64,000 bases of DNA from AP-16 sp046727735 (GTDB lineage: Bacteria > Pseudomonadota > Alphaproteobacteria > Rhizobiales > Xanthobacteraceae). Each line of letters opens with the position of its first letter. Within the stretch, counting starts at the first letter, position 1. Below, piece by piece: positions 37,316 to 46,798 of this stretch. Position numbers and translations under genes: made by a program. The notes beneath the pieces were generated by a model. That model saw only the letters and a program-made list of their open reading frames with translations, had not been told where the DNA came from and did not search any database. The stretch lies in assembly GCA_046727735.1 (NCBI GenBank), contig JBKPDF010000052.1:40427-104426 (forward strand), read 5' to 3'.

Positions 37316-38089
37316 TCACTCCATGCCGAGCAGATGATAGATGCGGCGCGTGTATTCGCCGAACCGCGCGTCGGTCTTGAGATCCAGCGTGCGCGGGCGC
37401 GGCAGATCGATGGCAATGTCTGCCGCCATCCGCGCCGGCCCCGCGGTGAGCACCACGACGCGGGTGCCGAGAAACACCGCCTCGGCGATGCCGTGGGTGA
37501 CGAACAGAATGGTCTTGCGGCTCTCGCGCCAGATCGTCAGCAGCTCGAGGTTCATCTTCTCCCGCGTCATGGCGTCGAGCGCGCCGAACGGCTCGTCCAT
37601 CAGCACGAGCTTCGGGTCGTGCACGAGCGCGCGGGCGATCGAGGCGCGCTGCTGCATGCCGCCGGAAAGCTCGTACGGGTATTTGTCCTCGAAGCCGCGA
37701 AGCCCGGTGAGCGCCAGGAGCTCGCGCGCGCGCTCCCGGCTCTCGCCCATGGGCAGGCCGAGGATTTCGGCCGGCAGCAATACATTGGACAGAATGCGGC
37801 GCCATTTCAGCAGCAGCGGCTGCTGGAACACCATGCCGATGTCGCGGGCCGGATCGAACTCGTGCTCGGCATTGCCGATCTCGATCCGCCCGGCGTCGTG
37901 CGAGGAAAGGCCGGCCAGAATTTTCAGGATCGTGGTCTTGCCGCAACCGGACGGACCGACCAAGGATACGAGCTCGCCGAACGCGACGTCGAAGCTCACC
38001 TCGGAGACCGCGAGGAATTCCGCATCGCGACGCCGGTAGACCTTGCGCACGCCTTGCAGCCGCACGAACGGGCTATTCGATGCGGGCAT
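37316..38089 (-). CDS. ABC transporter ATP-binding protein, SsuB/TauB type
   Basis: 257 residues with Walker A GPSGCGKTT near residue 44, Q-loop VFQQPLLLKW, signature ELSGGMQQRASIARAL, Walker B LVLMDEPFGALDAM and switch FVTHGIAEA. It overlaps the permease gene by 17 bases. Together with the divergent binding protein at 38976 it forms the importer of the cluster. Confidence 0.92.
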   Translation of the reverse strand: MPASNSPFVRLQGVRKVYRRRDAEFLAVSEVSFDVAFGELVSLVGPSGCGKTTILKILAGLSSHDAGRIEIGNAEHEFDPARDIGMVFQQPLLLKWRRILSNVLLPAEILGLPMGESRERARELLALTGLRGFEDKYPYELSGGMQQRASIARALVHDPKLVLMDEPFGALDAMTREKMNLELLTIWRESRKTILFVTHGIAEAVFLGTRVVVLTAGPARMAADIAIDLPRPRTLDLKTDARFGEYTRRIYHLLGME

Positions 38090-38837
38090 CGCGCGGCACC
38101 ACCAGGCGTTCGAGCCCGAGCACGAGCCCGTAGAGCGCCATGCCGATCAGGCTGATGAGGATCACCGCCATGAACATCGCGGCGGTGTCGAGATTGACCT
38201 GAACCTGCAGCATCAGATAACCGAGCCCGCGCTCCGATCCGAGGAACTCGCCGACGATCGCGCCCGCGACCGCGAGAATTGCCGCAACCCGCATTCCGGA
38301 GAAGATGTAGGGCAGCGCGCCGGGCAGCCGGATCTTCGTGAAAATCTGCCATTGCGAGCCGCGCAGCGTGCGCACGAGGTCGAGCAGGTCGGGATCGGCC
38401 TCGCGCAGGCCGCGCGCCGTGGTCAGCACCACCGGGAAGAAGCAGATCGAGAACGCCATCAGCGTGTTCGGCCCGATGCCGTATTTGAACCAGACGATGA
38501 TCAGCGGTCCGAGCGCGACCTTGGGTACCATGTTGAGCGTGACCAGCAGCGGCATCACCGTCATTTCCAGGAGCCGCGACCAGGAGAACAGCATCGCGAG
38601 CGTGATGCCGACCACGACCGCGAGAAAATAGCCGGCGAAGATTTCGAGCGCGGTGACCGCGCTGTTCTCGATCCAGCGATAGCTCGCCACGAACAGCGTC
38701 TTGGCGGTGGCCTCGGGCGTCGGCATCACGAAGGACGGAACGTTGCCGATCGTGACGGCGTAATGCCACACCACGATCAGCAGCAGATGCACCAGCACGG
38801 CTAACGCGTAGCGCTGCGCCGGTTCGTAGCCGGCCAT
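38073..38837 (-). CDS. ABC transporter permease, SsuC/ThiX type
   Basis: 254 residues with six membrane segments and the EAA-like loop (GSQWQIFTKIRLPGALPYIF). I use the ATG at 38837; a GTG at 38888 would add 17 residues, and neither has a clear ribosome site. The binding-protein gene starts only 139 bases away on the other strand, so a shared divergent promoter region is expected. Confidence 0.88.
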   Translation of the reverse strand: MAGYEPAQRYALAVLVHLLLIVVWHYAVTIGNVPSFVMPTPEATAKTLFVASYRWIENSAVTALEIFAGYFLAVVVGITLAMLFSWSRLLEMTVMPLLVTLNMVPKVALGPLIIVWFKYGIGPNTLMAFSICFFPVVLTTARGLREADPDLLDLVRTLRGSQWQIFTKIRLPGALPYIFSGMRVAAILAVAGAIVGEFLGSERGLGYLMLQVQVNLDTAAMFMAVILISLIGMALYGLVLGLERLVVPRDARIE

Positions 38838-38975
38838 GGTGCTGGCCCATCCCCTCGGGGTGATCGCGGGTTCGGCGGGATTCGACACGGAATTGGCCGG
38901 CCGGTTACATTGCTGGCATTCCAGGCCGGTACCACAAGCAGGCGCGCCGTGCCACCGCGCGCGGGAGCAAGTCTC

Positions 38976-39995
38976 ATGAACTGCAGCCGGATGCTGTTTG
39001 CCGGCGCGTTGTGCGCGGCGCTTGGGGCGCCGGCTCCGGCGGCAAGGGCGGCCGAAACCGTCACGCTGGCGCTCAACTGGGTGCCCGGCGCCGATCACGC
39101 GCCGTACTACTACGCCAAGAAAATGGGCTGGTACGCGGCCGAGAATTTGGACGTGAGCATCGAAGCCGGCCGCGGCTCGGCGGCGTCCGCCCAGAAGGTC
39201 GGCGCGGGCACCAGCCAGCTCGGCGTCGCCGATCTGCCGGTCGTGCTCTCGGCGCGCGGCAAGGGCGCCGATCTCGTTGCCGTGATGGACATCTATGCCA
39301 ATTCCGCCCAGGGCTTCTATTGGCTCAAGAGCTCCGGAATCGCCGGCGTCAAGGATCTGGCCGGCAAGCGCATCGGCAATCCGCCCGGCGACGCCGCGCG
39401 GGTGCTGTGGCCGGCGCTCGCCAAGGCGAACGACGTCGACCCCAATTCGGTGACCTGGGTCAACATCGACGCCAATGCCAAGCTCGCGGCGCTGAAGGCG
39501 CACACCGTCGATGCGACGACGTCGTTCTATGATCTGCACTACATTTTCGCGCCGGCGCTGGGAAAAGACATGGGCTTTCTCGCCTGGCGCGACGCAGGCC
39601 TCAATCCGTACGGCAACGTGGTCGTCGCCAACGGCGCGTGGCTGAAAGCGCACCGCGATCAGGCAGCGGCGTTCGTCAGGGTCACGCAGAAGGCGTTCTT
39701 CGCCTGCGTCAAGGACGCCGCGCCGTGCATCCGGGCGCTCGTCGACGTCAACAGCGGCCTCACGTTCGACAGCGAGACGGTGCACTGGAGGATGGTCGAA
39801 GTGCTGATGAGCGACGCGACCTCGCAGACGGTGGCGCTGGGCTGGCTCGACGACGCGCGGATGGCGAACGACTACAAGCTGGTCGCGGAATATATCGGCA
39901 TCGAGAAGCCTTACGACGTGAAGGCGGCGTATACCGGCGAGTTTCTCGACAAGAACCTGAAGATGACGAAGGTGACCCCGCCGACCTTCGATTAG
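38976..39995 (+). CDS. ABC transporter substrate-binding protein, THI5/NMT1 type
   Basis: 339 residues from an ATG with GGAG 8 bases upstream; the signal peptide ends ARAAE. The mature start LALNWVPGADHAPYYYAKKM resembles binding proteins of the THI5/ThiY branch that take up pyrimidine precursors or related small molecules. In this context (divergent from its permease, flanked by polyol/sugar-acid enzymes) the ligand may be different. The ligand is not determined. Confidence 0.88.
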   Translation: MNCSRMLFAGALCAALGAPAPAARAAETVTLALNWVPGADHAPYYYAKKMGWYAAENLDVSIEAGRGSAASAQKVGAGTSQLGVADLPVVLSARGKGADLVAVMDIYANSAQGFYWLKSSGIAGVKDLAGKRIGNPPGDAARVLWPALAKANDVDPNSVTWVNIDANAKLAALKAHTVDATTSFYDLHYIFAPALGKDMGFLAWRDAGLNPYGNVVVANGAWLKAHRDQAAAFVRVTQKAFFACVKDAAPCIRALVDVNSGLTFDSETVHWRMVEVLMSDATSQTVALGWLDDARMANDYKLVAEYIGIEKPYDVKAAYTGEFLDKNLKMTKVTPPTFD

Positions 39996-40084
39996 CAGGG
40001 TGTCATGCGCGGACCCGCGGCTCCGCTTCCCGCAGACCGGGGAACCGGTATGAAAAGCAACGCGGTGTGCCGTGGCGGTGAAGC

Positions 40085-40240
40085 AAACTCCCCCTCTCCC
40101 CATTGGGGAGAGAGCCTGCCCCGGACCCGATCCGGGGTCGGCGCGCGCAGCGCGCCGGGTGAGGGGTCACGATCGACAATGTCTAACGAGAGTCCGATCC
40201 CCCTCACCCCATCCCTCTCCCCGCCGGGGAGAGGGAGGAG
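40085..40240. repeat. Dispersed palindromic repeat, family A, copy 5
   Basis: CTCCCCCTCTCCCCATTGGGGAGAG at the left, CCCTCTCCCCGCCGGGGAGAGGG at the right, with CCCCGGACCCGATCCGGGG and GGCGCGCGCAGCGCGCCGGGTGAGGGG between. It fills most of the 329-base gap between the binding-protein gene and the epimerase gene. Confidence 0.85.
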
Positions 40241-40324
40241 CACGCAGATCAGCTCGTGCCGAATTCGATAGCTGGATCCGCGGAAAGTCCCGAACAAGTC
40301 ACGGACCCGCCCCGAGCAGTTGCG

Positions 40325-41359
40325 ATGCCGGCAAACCGCGAAAAGCTTCCGCGGCGATTCGAGGATGTGGAGCAGCTCGAAGCGTTCATGGCGGCGCCGA
40401 GCCAAGCCCTCATCGAGGACCTCGCCGCGGTTCCGGGCGACGTGCTCGTGCTCGGCGCCGGCGGCAAGATGGGCCCGACGCTCGCCCGGCTTGCCCGCAA
40501 TGCGGGCAGACGCGTCGTCGCGGTCGCGCGCTTTGGCGAGGCGGGCCTGCGGCAGGCGCTGGAGGGCCACGGCGTCGAGACGATCGCGTGCGATCTCATC
40601 GACCGTGATGCCGTCGCGGCGAGGTTGCCGAAGCTCCTCAACGTGATCTTCATGGCGGGCCGCAAATTCGGCGCGGCCGAGGACGAGCCGCTCACCTGGG
40701 CGATGAACGTGCTCGTTCCGGCGATCGTCGCCGAAGCCTTTCCGCAATCCCGCATCGTTGCGTTCTCGACCGGCTGCGTCTATCCGTTCGTCGCGATCGG
40801 TTCCGGAGGTTCGCGCGAAGATTCGCCGCTCACCCCGCCCGGCGAATACGCCAATTCGTGCGTCGGCCGCGAGCGGGTGTTCGCCTATCACTCGGCGCGG
40901 CTCCGCACTCCGGGCCGGCTGTTCCGGCTCAACTACGCGATCGATCTGCGCTACGGCGTGCTGCACGACATCGCCCGCAAAGTGTTGGCCGAGGAGCCCG
41001 TCGACGTCACGATGGGCTACGTCAACGTGATCTGGCAGGGCGACGCCAACGAGCGGGCATTGCGGGTGCTGCGCCATTGCACCGTGCCGACGAGCCCGAT
41101 CAATGTCAGCGGACCGCAAACGCTCTCGGTGCGCGCGCTCGCGCAAGGTTTCGGCGAGCGGCTCGGCAAGCGGCCGATCGTCTGCGGCAGCGAGGAGCCG
41201 ACCGCCTGGCTCACCAACACGACGGAGGCCGATCGCTTGTTCGGGCCGCCCCCCGTGCCGGTAGAGACGATGATGGATTGGGTCGCCGATTGGGTTGCGC
41301 GCGACATGCCGAGCCTCGGCAAGCCGACCAAATTCGAGGTGCGCGATGGCCTCTATTGA
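40325..41359 (+). CDS. NAD-dependent epimerase/dehydratase family protein
   Basis: 344 residues from the ATG at 40325. The Rossmann motif is LVLGAGGKMGPTLARLAR near residue 44, of GxxGxxG type, and FSTGCVYPFV is the family's Ser/Thr-containing strand. The usual YxxxK is replaced by a region near GEYANSCVGRERVF, so the catalytic Tyr/Lys are not plainly seen. It overlaps the next gene by 14 bases. The role is probably epimerisation or dehydration of a sugar-like compound in this cluster. Confidence 0.82.
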   Translation: MPANREKLPRRFEDVEQLEAFMAAPSQALIEDLAAVPGDVLVLGAGGKMGPTLARLARNAGRRVVAVARFGEAGLRQALEGHGVETIACDLIDRDAVAARLPKLLNVIFMAGRKFGAAEDEPLTWAMNVLVPAIVAEAFPQSRIVAFSTGCVYPFVAIGSGGSREDSPLTPPGEYANSCVGRERVFAYHSARLRTPGRLFRLNYAIDLRYGVLHDIARKVLAEEPVDVTMGYVNVIWQGDANERALRVLRHCTVPTSPINVSGPQTLSVRALAQGFGERLGKRPIVCGSEEPTAWLTNTTEADRLFGPPPVPVETMMDWVADWVARDMPSLGKPTKFEVRDGLY

Positions 41360-42185
41360 GGACGTGCTCATTGCCGAAACGCTCGGCCCGACACAGGTCG
41401 CGGCGGCCCTGAATCTCTCGACCGAGGCCGGCTGGAACCAGACTGCCGAGGATTGGGAGATTTTTCTCACCCACGGCCGCGTCACCGGCGTATTCGCCGC
41501 AGGCCGCCGCCTGGTCGCGACCGCCGCGACCCTGCCCTATGCGGGCTTCGGCTACATTGCCATGGTTCTCGTCACGTCGGCGTTCCGCCACCGCGGCATC
41601 GCCACCCGTCTGCTGCGCGAGGCGATCGCGTCGCTGCAAGCGCAAGGCCGCACGCCGATGCTCGATGCGACGCCGGCGGGTGCCGCGGTCTATCGCCCGC
41701 TTGGATTCCGCGAGATGTTCTCGATGCGGCGTTGGCAAGGACGGGTCCGCGGCGGCGGCCGCCTCCTACCCGGTGTCCGGCAAGCGAACGCTGCCGATGC
41801 GCAGATGTTCGTCGCGCACGACGCCGAAGCATTCGGGTCGCCGCGGCCGTTTCTTCTGAAGAATTTTCTGGCACGGCTCGGCACGCGAGCGTTCGTCGGA
41901 CGAGGAGGCTTCGCCGTGCGGCGCAGCGGGTTGCGTGCCGACCAGATCGGTCCGCTCGTCGCGCCGGACGAAAGCGCGGCGGCGGACCTGCTTGCGACGG
42001 TGCTCGATGCCGCGGAAGGTCCGGTGTTTGTCGATCTGCTCGATCGGCGTGAGGCGTTGGCGCGCATGCTTTCGGAGCGCGGATTCGAAGTGCAGCGGCC
42101 GTTCACGCGCATGGCGCTCGGCACCTCGATGCCAGTGGGCGACCCCGGGCGGCTCTTCGCCGCCGCCGGCCCGGAATTCGGCTGA
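41346..42185 (+). CDS. GNAT-family N-acetyltransferase
   Basis: 279 residues. The acetyl-CoA site is visible as VLVTSAFRHRGIATRLLREA (RGIATRL being the P-loop-like A motif). The C-terminal half is a second GNAT-like domain without that motif. The start at 41346 lies inside the epimerase gene's end, so the pair is coupled. Acceptor unknown. Confidence 0.82.
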   Translation: MASIEDVLIAETLGPTQVAAALNLSTEAGWNQTAEDWEIFLTHGRVTGVFAAGRRLVATAATLPYAGFGYIAMVLVTSAFRHRGIATRLLREAIASLQAQGRTPMLDATPAGAAVYRPLGFREMFSMRRWQGRVRGGGRLLPGVRQANAADAQMFVAHDAEAFGSPRPFLLKNFLARLGTRAFVGRGGFAVRRSGLRADQIGPLVAPDESAAADLLATVLDAAEGPVFVDLLDRREALARMLSERGFEVQRPFTRMALGTSMPVGDPGRLFAAAGPEFG

Positions 42186-42193
42186 GCAAGCGA

Positions 42194-43255
42194 ATGGCTT
42201 TGCACCGCGACGCTCTTCCACGCGCAGTGATCGACGTGCTGCAAGGCGGCACGGTCATCCCTGCGCATCCGCTCGCGCTCAATTCCGAGCGCGAGCTCGA
42301 CGTTCGCCGCCAGCGCGCGCTCAGCCGTTACTATGTCGATGCCGGCGCCGGCGGACTCGCGGTCGGCGTGCACACGACGCAGTTCGCGATCCGCGCCGCC
42401 GGGCTCTACGAACCGGTGCTCCGTCTTGCCATTGAGACCGCGCGCGAGTGGACCGATCGGCCGCTGGTGATGATCGCCGGCCTCGCCGGCCGCACCGCGC
42501 AGGCGTTGCGCGAAGCAGCGATCGCGCGCGGCCTCGGTTATCACGCCGGTCTGTTGAGTCTCGCCGAGATGCAGGGCGCCGCGGACGACGAGCTGATCGA
42601 GCATTGCGAAGCCGTCGCCCGGGAATTTCCCCTGGTCGGCTTCTATCTGCAGCCGAGCGTCGGCGGCATCGTGCTCGGCCGCGCCTTCTGGACACGCTTT
42701 GCAGGCATCGACAACGTCATCGCCATCAAGGTCGCGCCGTTCAATCGCTATCGCACGCTCGACGTCGTGCGCGGGGTCGTCGCGGCCGGCGCCGAGCAGC
42801 GCATCGCGCTCTACACCGGCAACGACGATCACATCGTGCTCGATCTGGTCACCCCGTTCGAGGTCGCGCGCGGCAACGAGCGCGTTGAGGTGCGGTTCCG
42901 CGGCGGCCTGCTCGGCCACTGGTCGGTGTGGGTGCGCACCGCGGTTGATCTGTTCGCGCGCTGCCGCGAGGCGCAATCTGGGAATTGCGTCGACCGGGAG
43001 CTGCTCGCGCTCGACAGCCGGGTCACCGATTGCAATGCGGCGTTCTTCGACGTCGCCAATCATTTCCGCGGCTGCATCGCCGGCTGTCACGAGGTGCTGC
43101 GCCGGCAGGGCCTGCTGCAAAACATTGCGTGCCTCGACCCGCAAGAAGGCTTGAGCCCCGGTCAGCGCGAAGAGATCGATCGCGTCTACCGCGAGCACGC
43201 CGACCTCGCCGATGACGATTTTGTGCGGGAGAACCTCGAACGCTGGCTGGAGTGA
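42194..43255 (+). CDS. Dihydrodipicolinate synthase (DapA)/N-acetylneuraminate lyase family protein
   Basis: 353 residues, longer than typical DapA (~290). The barrel has IAIKVAPFNRYRT, where the Lys is the expected Schiff-base residue, and VGVHTTQFAIR near the usual GTTGE region. The C-terminal ~60 residues carry several Cys. It starts 9 bases after the GNAT gene. It is probably a 2-oxo-acid aldolase or dehydratase acting with the DUF993/MocA/isomerase group on the opposite strand. Confidence 0.82.
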   Translation: MALHRDALPRAVIDVLQGGTVIPAHPLALNSERELDVRRQRALSRYYVDAGAGGLAVGVHTTQFAIRAAGLYEPVLRLAIETAREWTDRPLVMIAGLAGRTAQALREAAIARGLGYHAGLLSLAEMQGAADDELIEHCEAVAREFPLVGFYLQPSVGGIVLGRAFWTRFAGIDNVIAIKVAPFNRYRTLDVVRGVVAAGAEQRIALYTGNDDHIVLDLVTPFEVARGNERVEVRFRGGLLGHWSVWVRTAVDLFARCREAQSGNCVDRELLALDSRVTDCNAAFFDVANHFRGCIAGCHEVLRRQGLLQNIACLDPQEGLSPGQREEIDRVYREHADLADDDFVRENLERWLE

Positions 43256-43267
43256 TAAAACTCCGAC

Positions 43268-43384
43268 CGTCATCCCGGGCCGAGCGCAGCGAGGACCCGG
43301 GATCCATGACCGCCGAGTTTGATGTTTTTACCATCGTGTTCATGGGTTCCGGGTCCGCGGCTTCGCCGCGTCCCGGAACGACGC
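43268..43384. repeat. Dispersed repeat, family B, long copy 1
   Basis: Runs from CGTCATCCCGGGCCGAGCGC to GCGTCCCGGAACGACGC, that is, with inverted GTC(A/G)T..CCGG ends, and contains GACCCGGGATCCATG and GTTCATGGGTTCCGGG modules that pair with each other. It lies between the DapA-like gene and the FAD oxidoreductase gene. Confidence 0.8.
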
Positions 43385-43388
43385 ATCT

Positions 43389-45014
43389 ATGCAAGGAGTG
43401 GGACAGCTGAGCAGCTATGAAGGCATCGTGATCGGCGCCGGCCACAACGGCCTGATCCTCGCCGCGTATCTCGCCAAGGCGGGCCTGCGCGTCTTGGCGG
43501 TCGATCGCCTCGCAACGGCGGGCGGCGGGCTGATGACGATCGAGGATGCGGCCGGCTTCCGGCACAATCCGCATTCCGTGTTCCACCGCGGCGTGACCGA
43601 GATGCCGTGGTACCACGATCTCGATCTGCGCCGGCTTGGCGCCGACTATATCGAGCCCGCGCTCAATGTCGCGCTGCTGCTCGACGACGGGCGCAGCCTG
43701 CAATGGTGGACCGATTTCGAACGTACGGCGGATTCGTTCGCGCAGATCAGCCGGAAGGACGCAGCGAACTTGCGAAAATGGCGCGACGATTTCGTGCCGA
43801 TCGTCAGCGAGATTCTGATCCCGGAATCGCGATCCCCGCCCGTGCCGAACGCACGTCGGCTGGAATTGCTGCAACGGACGCCGGAAGGCCGGCTGCTGCT
43901 CGAGACCAGCGAGCTTTCGCCCTACGAGTTCGTGACGAAGCATTTCGAGCATCCGTCGATCCAGGCCGGGCTCCTGTTCTTCAACGGGCTGCGCGAGGTC
44001 GACCTGCGCGCCAAGGGCCTCGGCTATCACATCCCGGCGCTGCTGGCTTCGTCGGCGAAAGCCCAGCTCTGCCGCGGTGGGTCGATGCGGCTCGCGCAGG
44101 CACTGATCGCCGCGCTGCGCGAAGCCGGGGGCGAGCTCCGCACCGGAATCGAGCCGCGGAAAATCTTGATCGAGCGGGGCGCCGCGGCCGGCATCGAGAC
44201 CGCCGCCGGCGAGATCATCGAGGCGAAGCAATTCGTGGCATCCTCGCTCAATCCGCAGCAGACCTTTCTCGATCTAATCGACACACGGCAGCTGCCGGAA
44301 ATCTGGCGGGAGCGTGCCGAAAACTTTCGCTACAACCGGGTTGCGCCGCTGTTCGCGCTCAGCCTCGATCTTCGCGAGGCGCCGCGCTATCGGGCGTCCG
44401 AGAACGACCCCGCGCTCGAGCACGCCTTCATGGTCATTCTCGGCCTCGATCATGTCGCGCAATTCGGCGACATGGTCCGGCACAACGAGGCCGGCAGCAT
44501 TCCGCCGCAGCGGGTGATGTGGGGCGCCTGTCCGACTTTGTTCGATTCCTCGCAAGCGCCGCCCGGGCAACACACGGCGTTCCTATGGGAGAAGCTGCCG
44601 TATCGACTGCACGGCGATGCGCGCAACTGGGACCGCTACGGGCCCGAGCACGGCAGCCGCATGCTCGAGGCGTGGCGGCGCTACGCGCCCAACTTGACCG
44701 ACGCGGTGATCGATTCCTTCATCGGCACGCCGCTCGACATCGAGCGGCGATTCCCCAACATGCGCGAAGGCGATCTGTTGATCGGCACGTTCGAAGGCGG
44801 CTAGATCGGTTACGATCGGCCGTTCCCGGGCGCGGGACATTACCGCGGCCCGATCGAGGGACTGTATCTGTGCGGATCGTGCTGCCATCCGGGCGGCAAC
44901 ATCACCGGGTTGCCGGGCTATAATGCCGCGCAGATCGTGGCCGCCGATCTCGGCTTGCAGCCGGCCTGGTTGCCGGGCGCGATCGAAGAGCATCTGATGG
45001 GACTGACCGTGTGA
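43389..45014 (+). pseudogene. Phytoene-desaturase-like NAD(P)/FAD-dependent oxidoreductase interrupted by an in-frame amber codon
   Basis: The frame starts with IVIGAGHNGLILAAYLAKAG and runs 471 residues to TAG at 44802-44804. The same frame then continues for 69 codons as IGYDRPFPGAGHYRGPIEGL, YLCGSCCHPGGNITGLPGYN and on to TGA at 45012. That tail is the C-terminal FAD-binding block of this family, so the TAG interrupts a gene of about 541 residues, probably at a former CAG (Gln) codon. A truncated product would lack part of the flavin site. A nonsense mutation, a sequencing error or real readthrough could each explain it. Confidence 0.88.
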
Positions 45015-45073
45015 CGCTGCGCGCAAGCGTGTGGTCTGCCTTTTTCCCGACGGATGCGAAAGTGAACCAGCGC

Positions 45074-45262
45074 GCGCTTCCCCTCTCCCCTTGTGGGAGA
45101 GGGTGGCTCGTTGCGAGCGCAAGCGCGCAACGAGCCGGGTGAGGGGTGGTTCAGATTTCAAACCCCTCACCCGGTCCCTCGCTCCGCTCCGGACCACCCT
45201 CTCCCACAAGGGAAGAGGAGAGGCGCGTTTGCCGCTCGGTTTCGCAACAATCCCCCGGGGAG
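45074..45262. repeat. Dispersed palindromic repeat, family A, copy 6
   Basis: Blocks CCCTCTCCCCTTGTGGGAGAGGG and CCACCCTCTCCCACAAGGG flank CGTTGCGAGCGCAAGCGCGCAACG and paired ACCCCTCACCCGG/CCGGGTGAGGGG modules. It lies between the interrupted oxidoreductase and the MetE-like gene. Confidence 0.85.
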
Positions 45263-45302
45263 AGGGGGACCAAGCGCAGGCGCGCGCAAGAGGGAGCAAC
45301 CC

Positions 45303-46323
45303 ATGAGTCCCCGCATCCTCACGACACTGGTCGGCTCGTATCCGCTGCCCGATTGGCTGGTTGCGAATCCGAGCGAGCAGGCGCTGGTCGATGCGACCCG
45401 CGTCGTGCTCCATACCCAGGAGCACGCCGGGATCGATCTCGTCTGCGACGGCGAACTCTATCGCTTCGATCCCGATCATCCCGAGACTAACGGCATGATC
45501 GAATATTTCGTGCGCCCGATGGCGGGCGTGCGGACCGCGATCACGTTCGAGGAACTCGTCGAATACCGCAGCGCGCCCGGCATGGGCTTTCGCCGCCGGC
45601 CGCCCGGCATCGTCGTCGACGAGCTCGGCAGCGGCACGCTCGATTTGCCGGACGCCTGTGCGCGCGCAAAACGCCTCGCGACAAGACCGCTGAAATTCAC
45701 CATTACGGGCCCGCACATGCTGGCCAAGACCCTGATCAACCGCCATTACGCCGACCGCGCCGAGCTCGCTTGGGCGCTGGCGCGCGTCCTCGCCGAGCAG
45801 GTTGAGCATTGCGAGGCCGACGTCGTGCAGCTCGACGAGGCCAATCTGCCGGGTTCGCCCGACGAATGGCCGTGGGCCGCCGAAGCGATCAACGTCGTGC
45901 TCCGGGCGGTCAAGACCAAACCAGCCGTGCATCTGTGCTTCGGCAATTACGGCGGCCAGTCGGTGCAGAAGGGCGCCTGGGCGAAGCTCATCGAATTATC
46001 TCAACGCGCTCCATGTCGATCACGTGGTGATGGAGAACGCGCATCGTCCTGCCGAGGAGCTTGCCGCATTCCGCGAGCTCAAGCCCGAGATCGGCATGGG
46101 GCTCGGCGTGGTCGATATCAAACGTACCGAGATCGAGACGGCCGACGAGATTGCGCGCGCGATCGAGCGCGCGGCGAGCGTCCTCGGGCCCGGCCGGGTG
46201 CGTTACGTGCACCCCGATTGCGGGTTCTGGATGCTCAGGCGCTCGGTCGTCGATGCAAAGATCCGCGCCCTGGTCGCGGGCCGCGATCTCTATGAAGGGC
46301 GTGCCCCGGCGCGGGTGGCGTGA
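45303..46323 (+). pseudogene. Cobalamin-independent methionine synthase (MetE C-terminal)-like gene with a one-base frameshift
   Basis: Starts at ATG 45303 (GGGAG 6 bases upstream) with SPRILTTLVGSYPLPDWL and reads well to GAWAKLIE near 45995. There the sequence GAATTATCTC breaks the frame; dropping one T gives GAATATCTC and the reading continues in the next frame as YLNALHVDHVVMENAHRPAE to AGRDLYEGRAPARVA and a stop at 46323. The intact product would be about 339 residues, typical of the MetE-like/UROD-barrel methyltransferases. The Zn-ligand pattern (VHLCFGNYGG, then HPDCGFW) is split across the shift. Confidence 0.88.
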
Positions 46324-46426
46324 GGCGAGACGGCGCGCAAGCGCGGTGGTAAAGTCGAGCGGCGATCATCCGATCGCGGCATATTTCGTCGATCCTGCAA
46401 AACGCGAACGCGCGTGGGAGGAGTAC

Positions 46427-46642
46427 ATGCCGGACAGTGTCTACAAAGTCATCGAATTGGTCGGCACCAGCACCAAATCATGGGAGGATGCGGCCAAGAA
46501 CGCTGTCGAACGGGCAGCGAAATCGCTGCGCGACCTGCGTGTCGCGGAAGTCGTCGAGCTCGACATGCAGCTCGACAACGGCAAGGTCGAAGCCTATCGG
46601 GCCAAGGTCAACGTCTCGTTCAAATACGAGGGCGGCGGCTAG
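46427..46642 (+). CDS. Dodecin family flavin-binding protein
   Basis: 71 residues with GGGAGGAG right before the ATG. The sequence VYKVIELVGTSTKSWEDAAK and the strand pattern VVELDMQLDNGKVEAYRAKV are those of dodecins, which assemble into 12-mers and store flavins. The position beside flavoenzyme and acyl-CoA genes fits a flavin-buffer role, but this is inference. Confidence 0.9.
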   Translation: MPDSVYKVIELVGTSTKSWEDAAKNAVERAAKSLRDLRVAEVVELDMQLDNGKVEAYRAKVNVSFKYEGGG

Positions 46643-46798
46643 CGTTCGCGCCGCTGCGGCCGGCGCCGCTGCAAGCCGGACCGGAATCCCCGCGCAGCCG
46701 GATTCCGGTCCGGAGCGTTCGGTGCCTGCTGAGGTACCCGCCCGCGACCTCGCCGGCGAACGAAACGGCACCCCTTGCAAATATGGAATGTGACCCGG

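Noticed and set aside
38838..40103. Minus-strand extension of the permease frame over the binding-protein gene
   Set aside because: The upstream part is antisense to a clear secreted binding protein; only the segment from 38837 (or 38888) down is permease.
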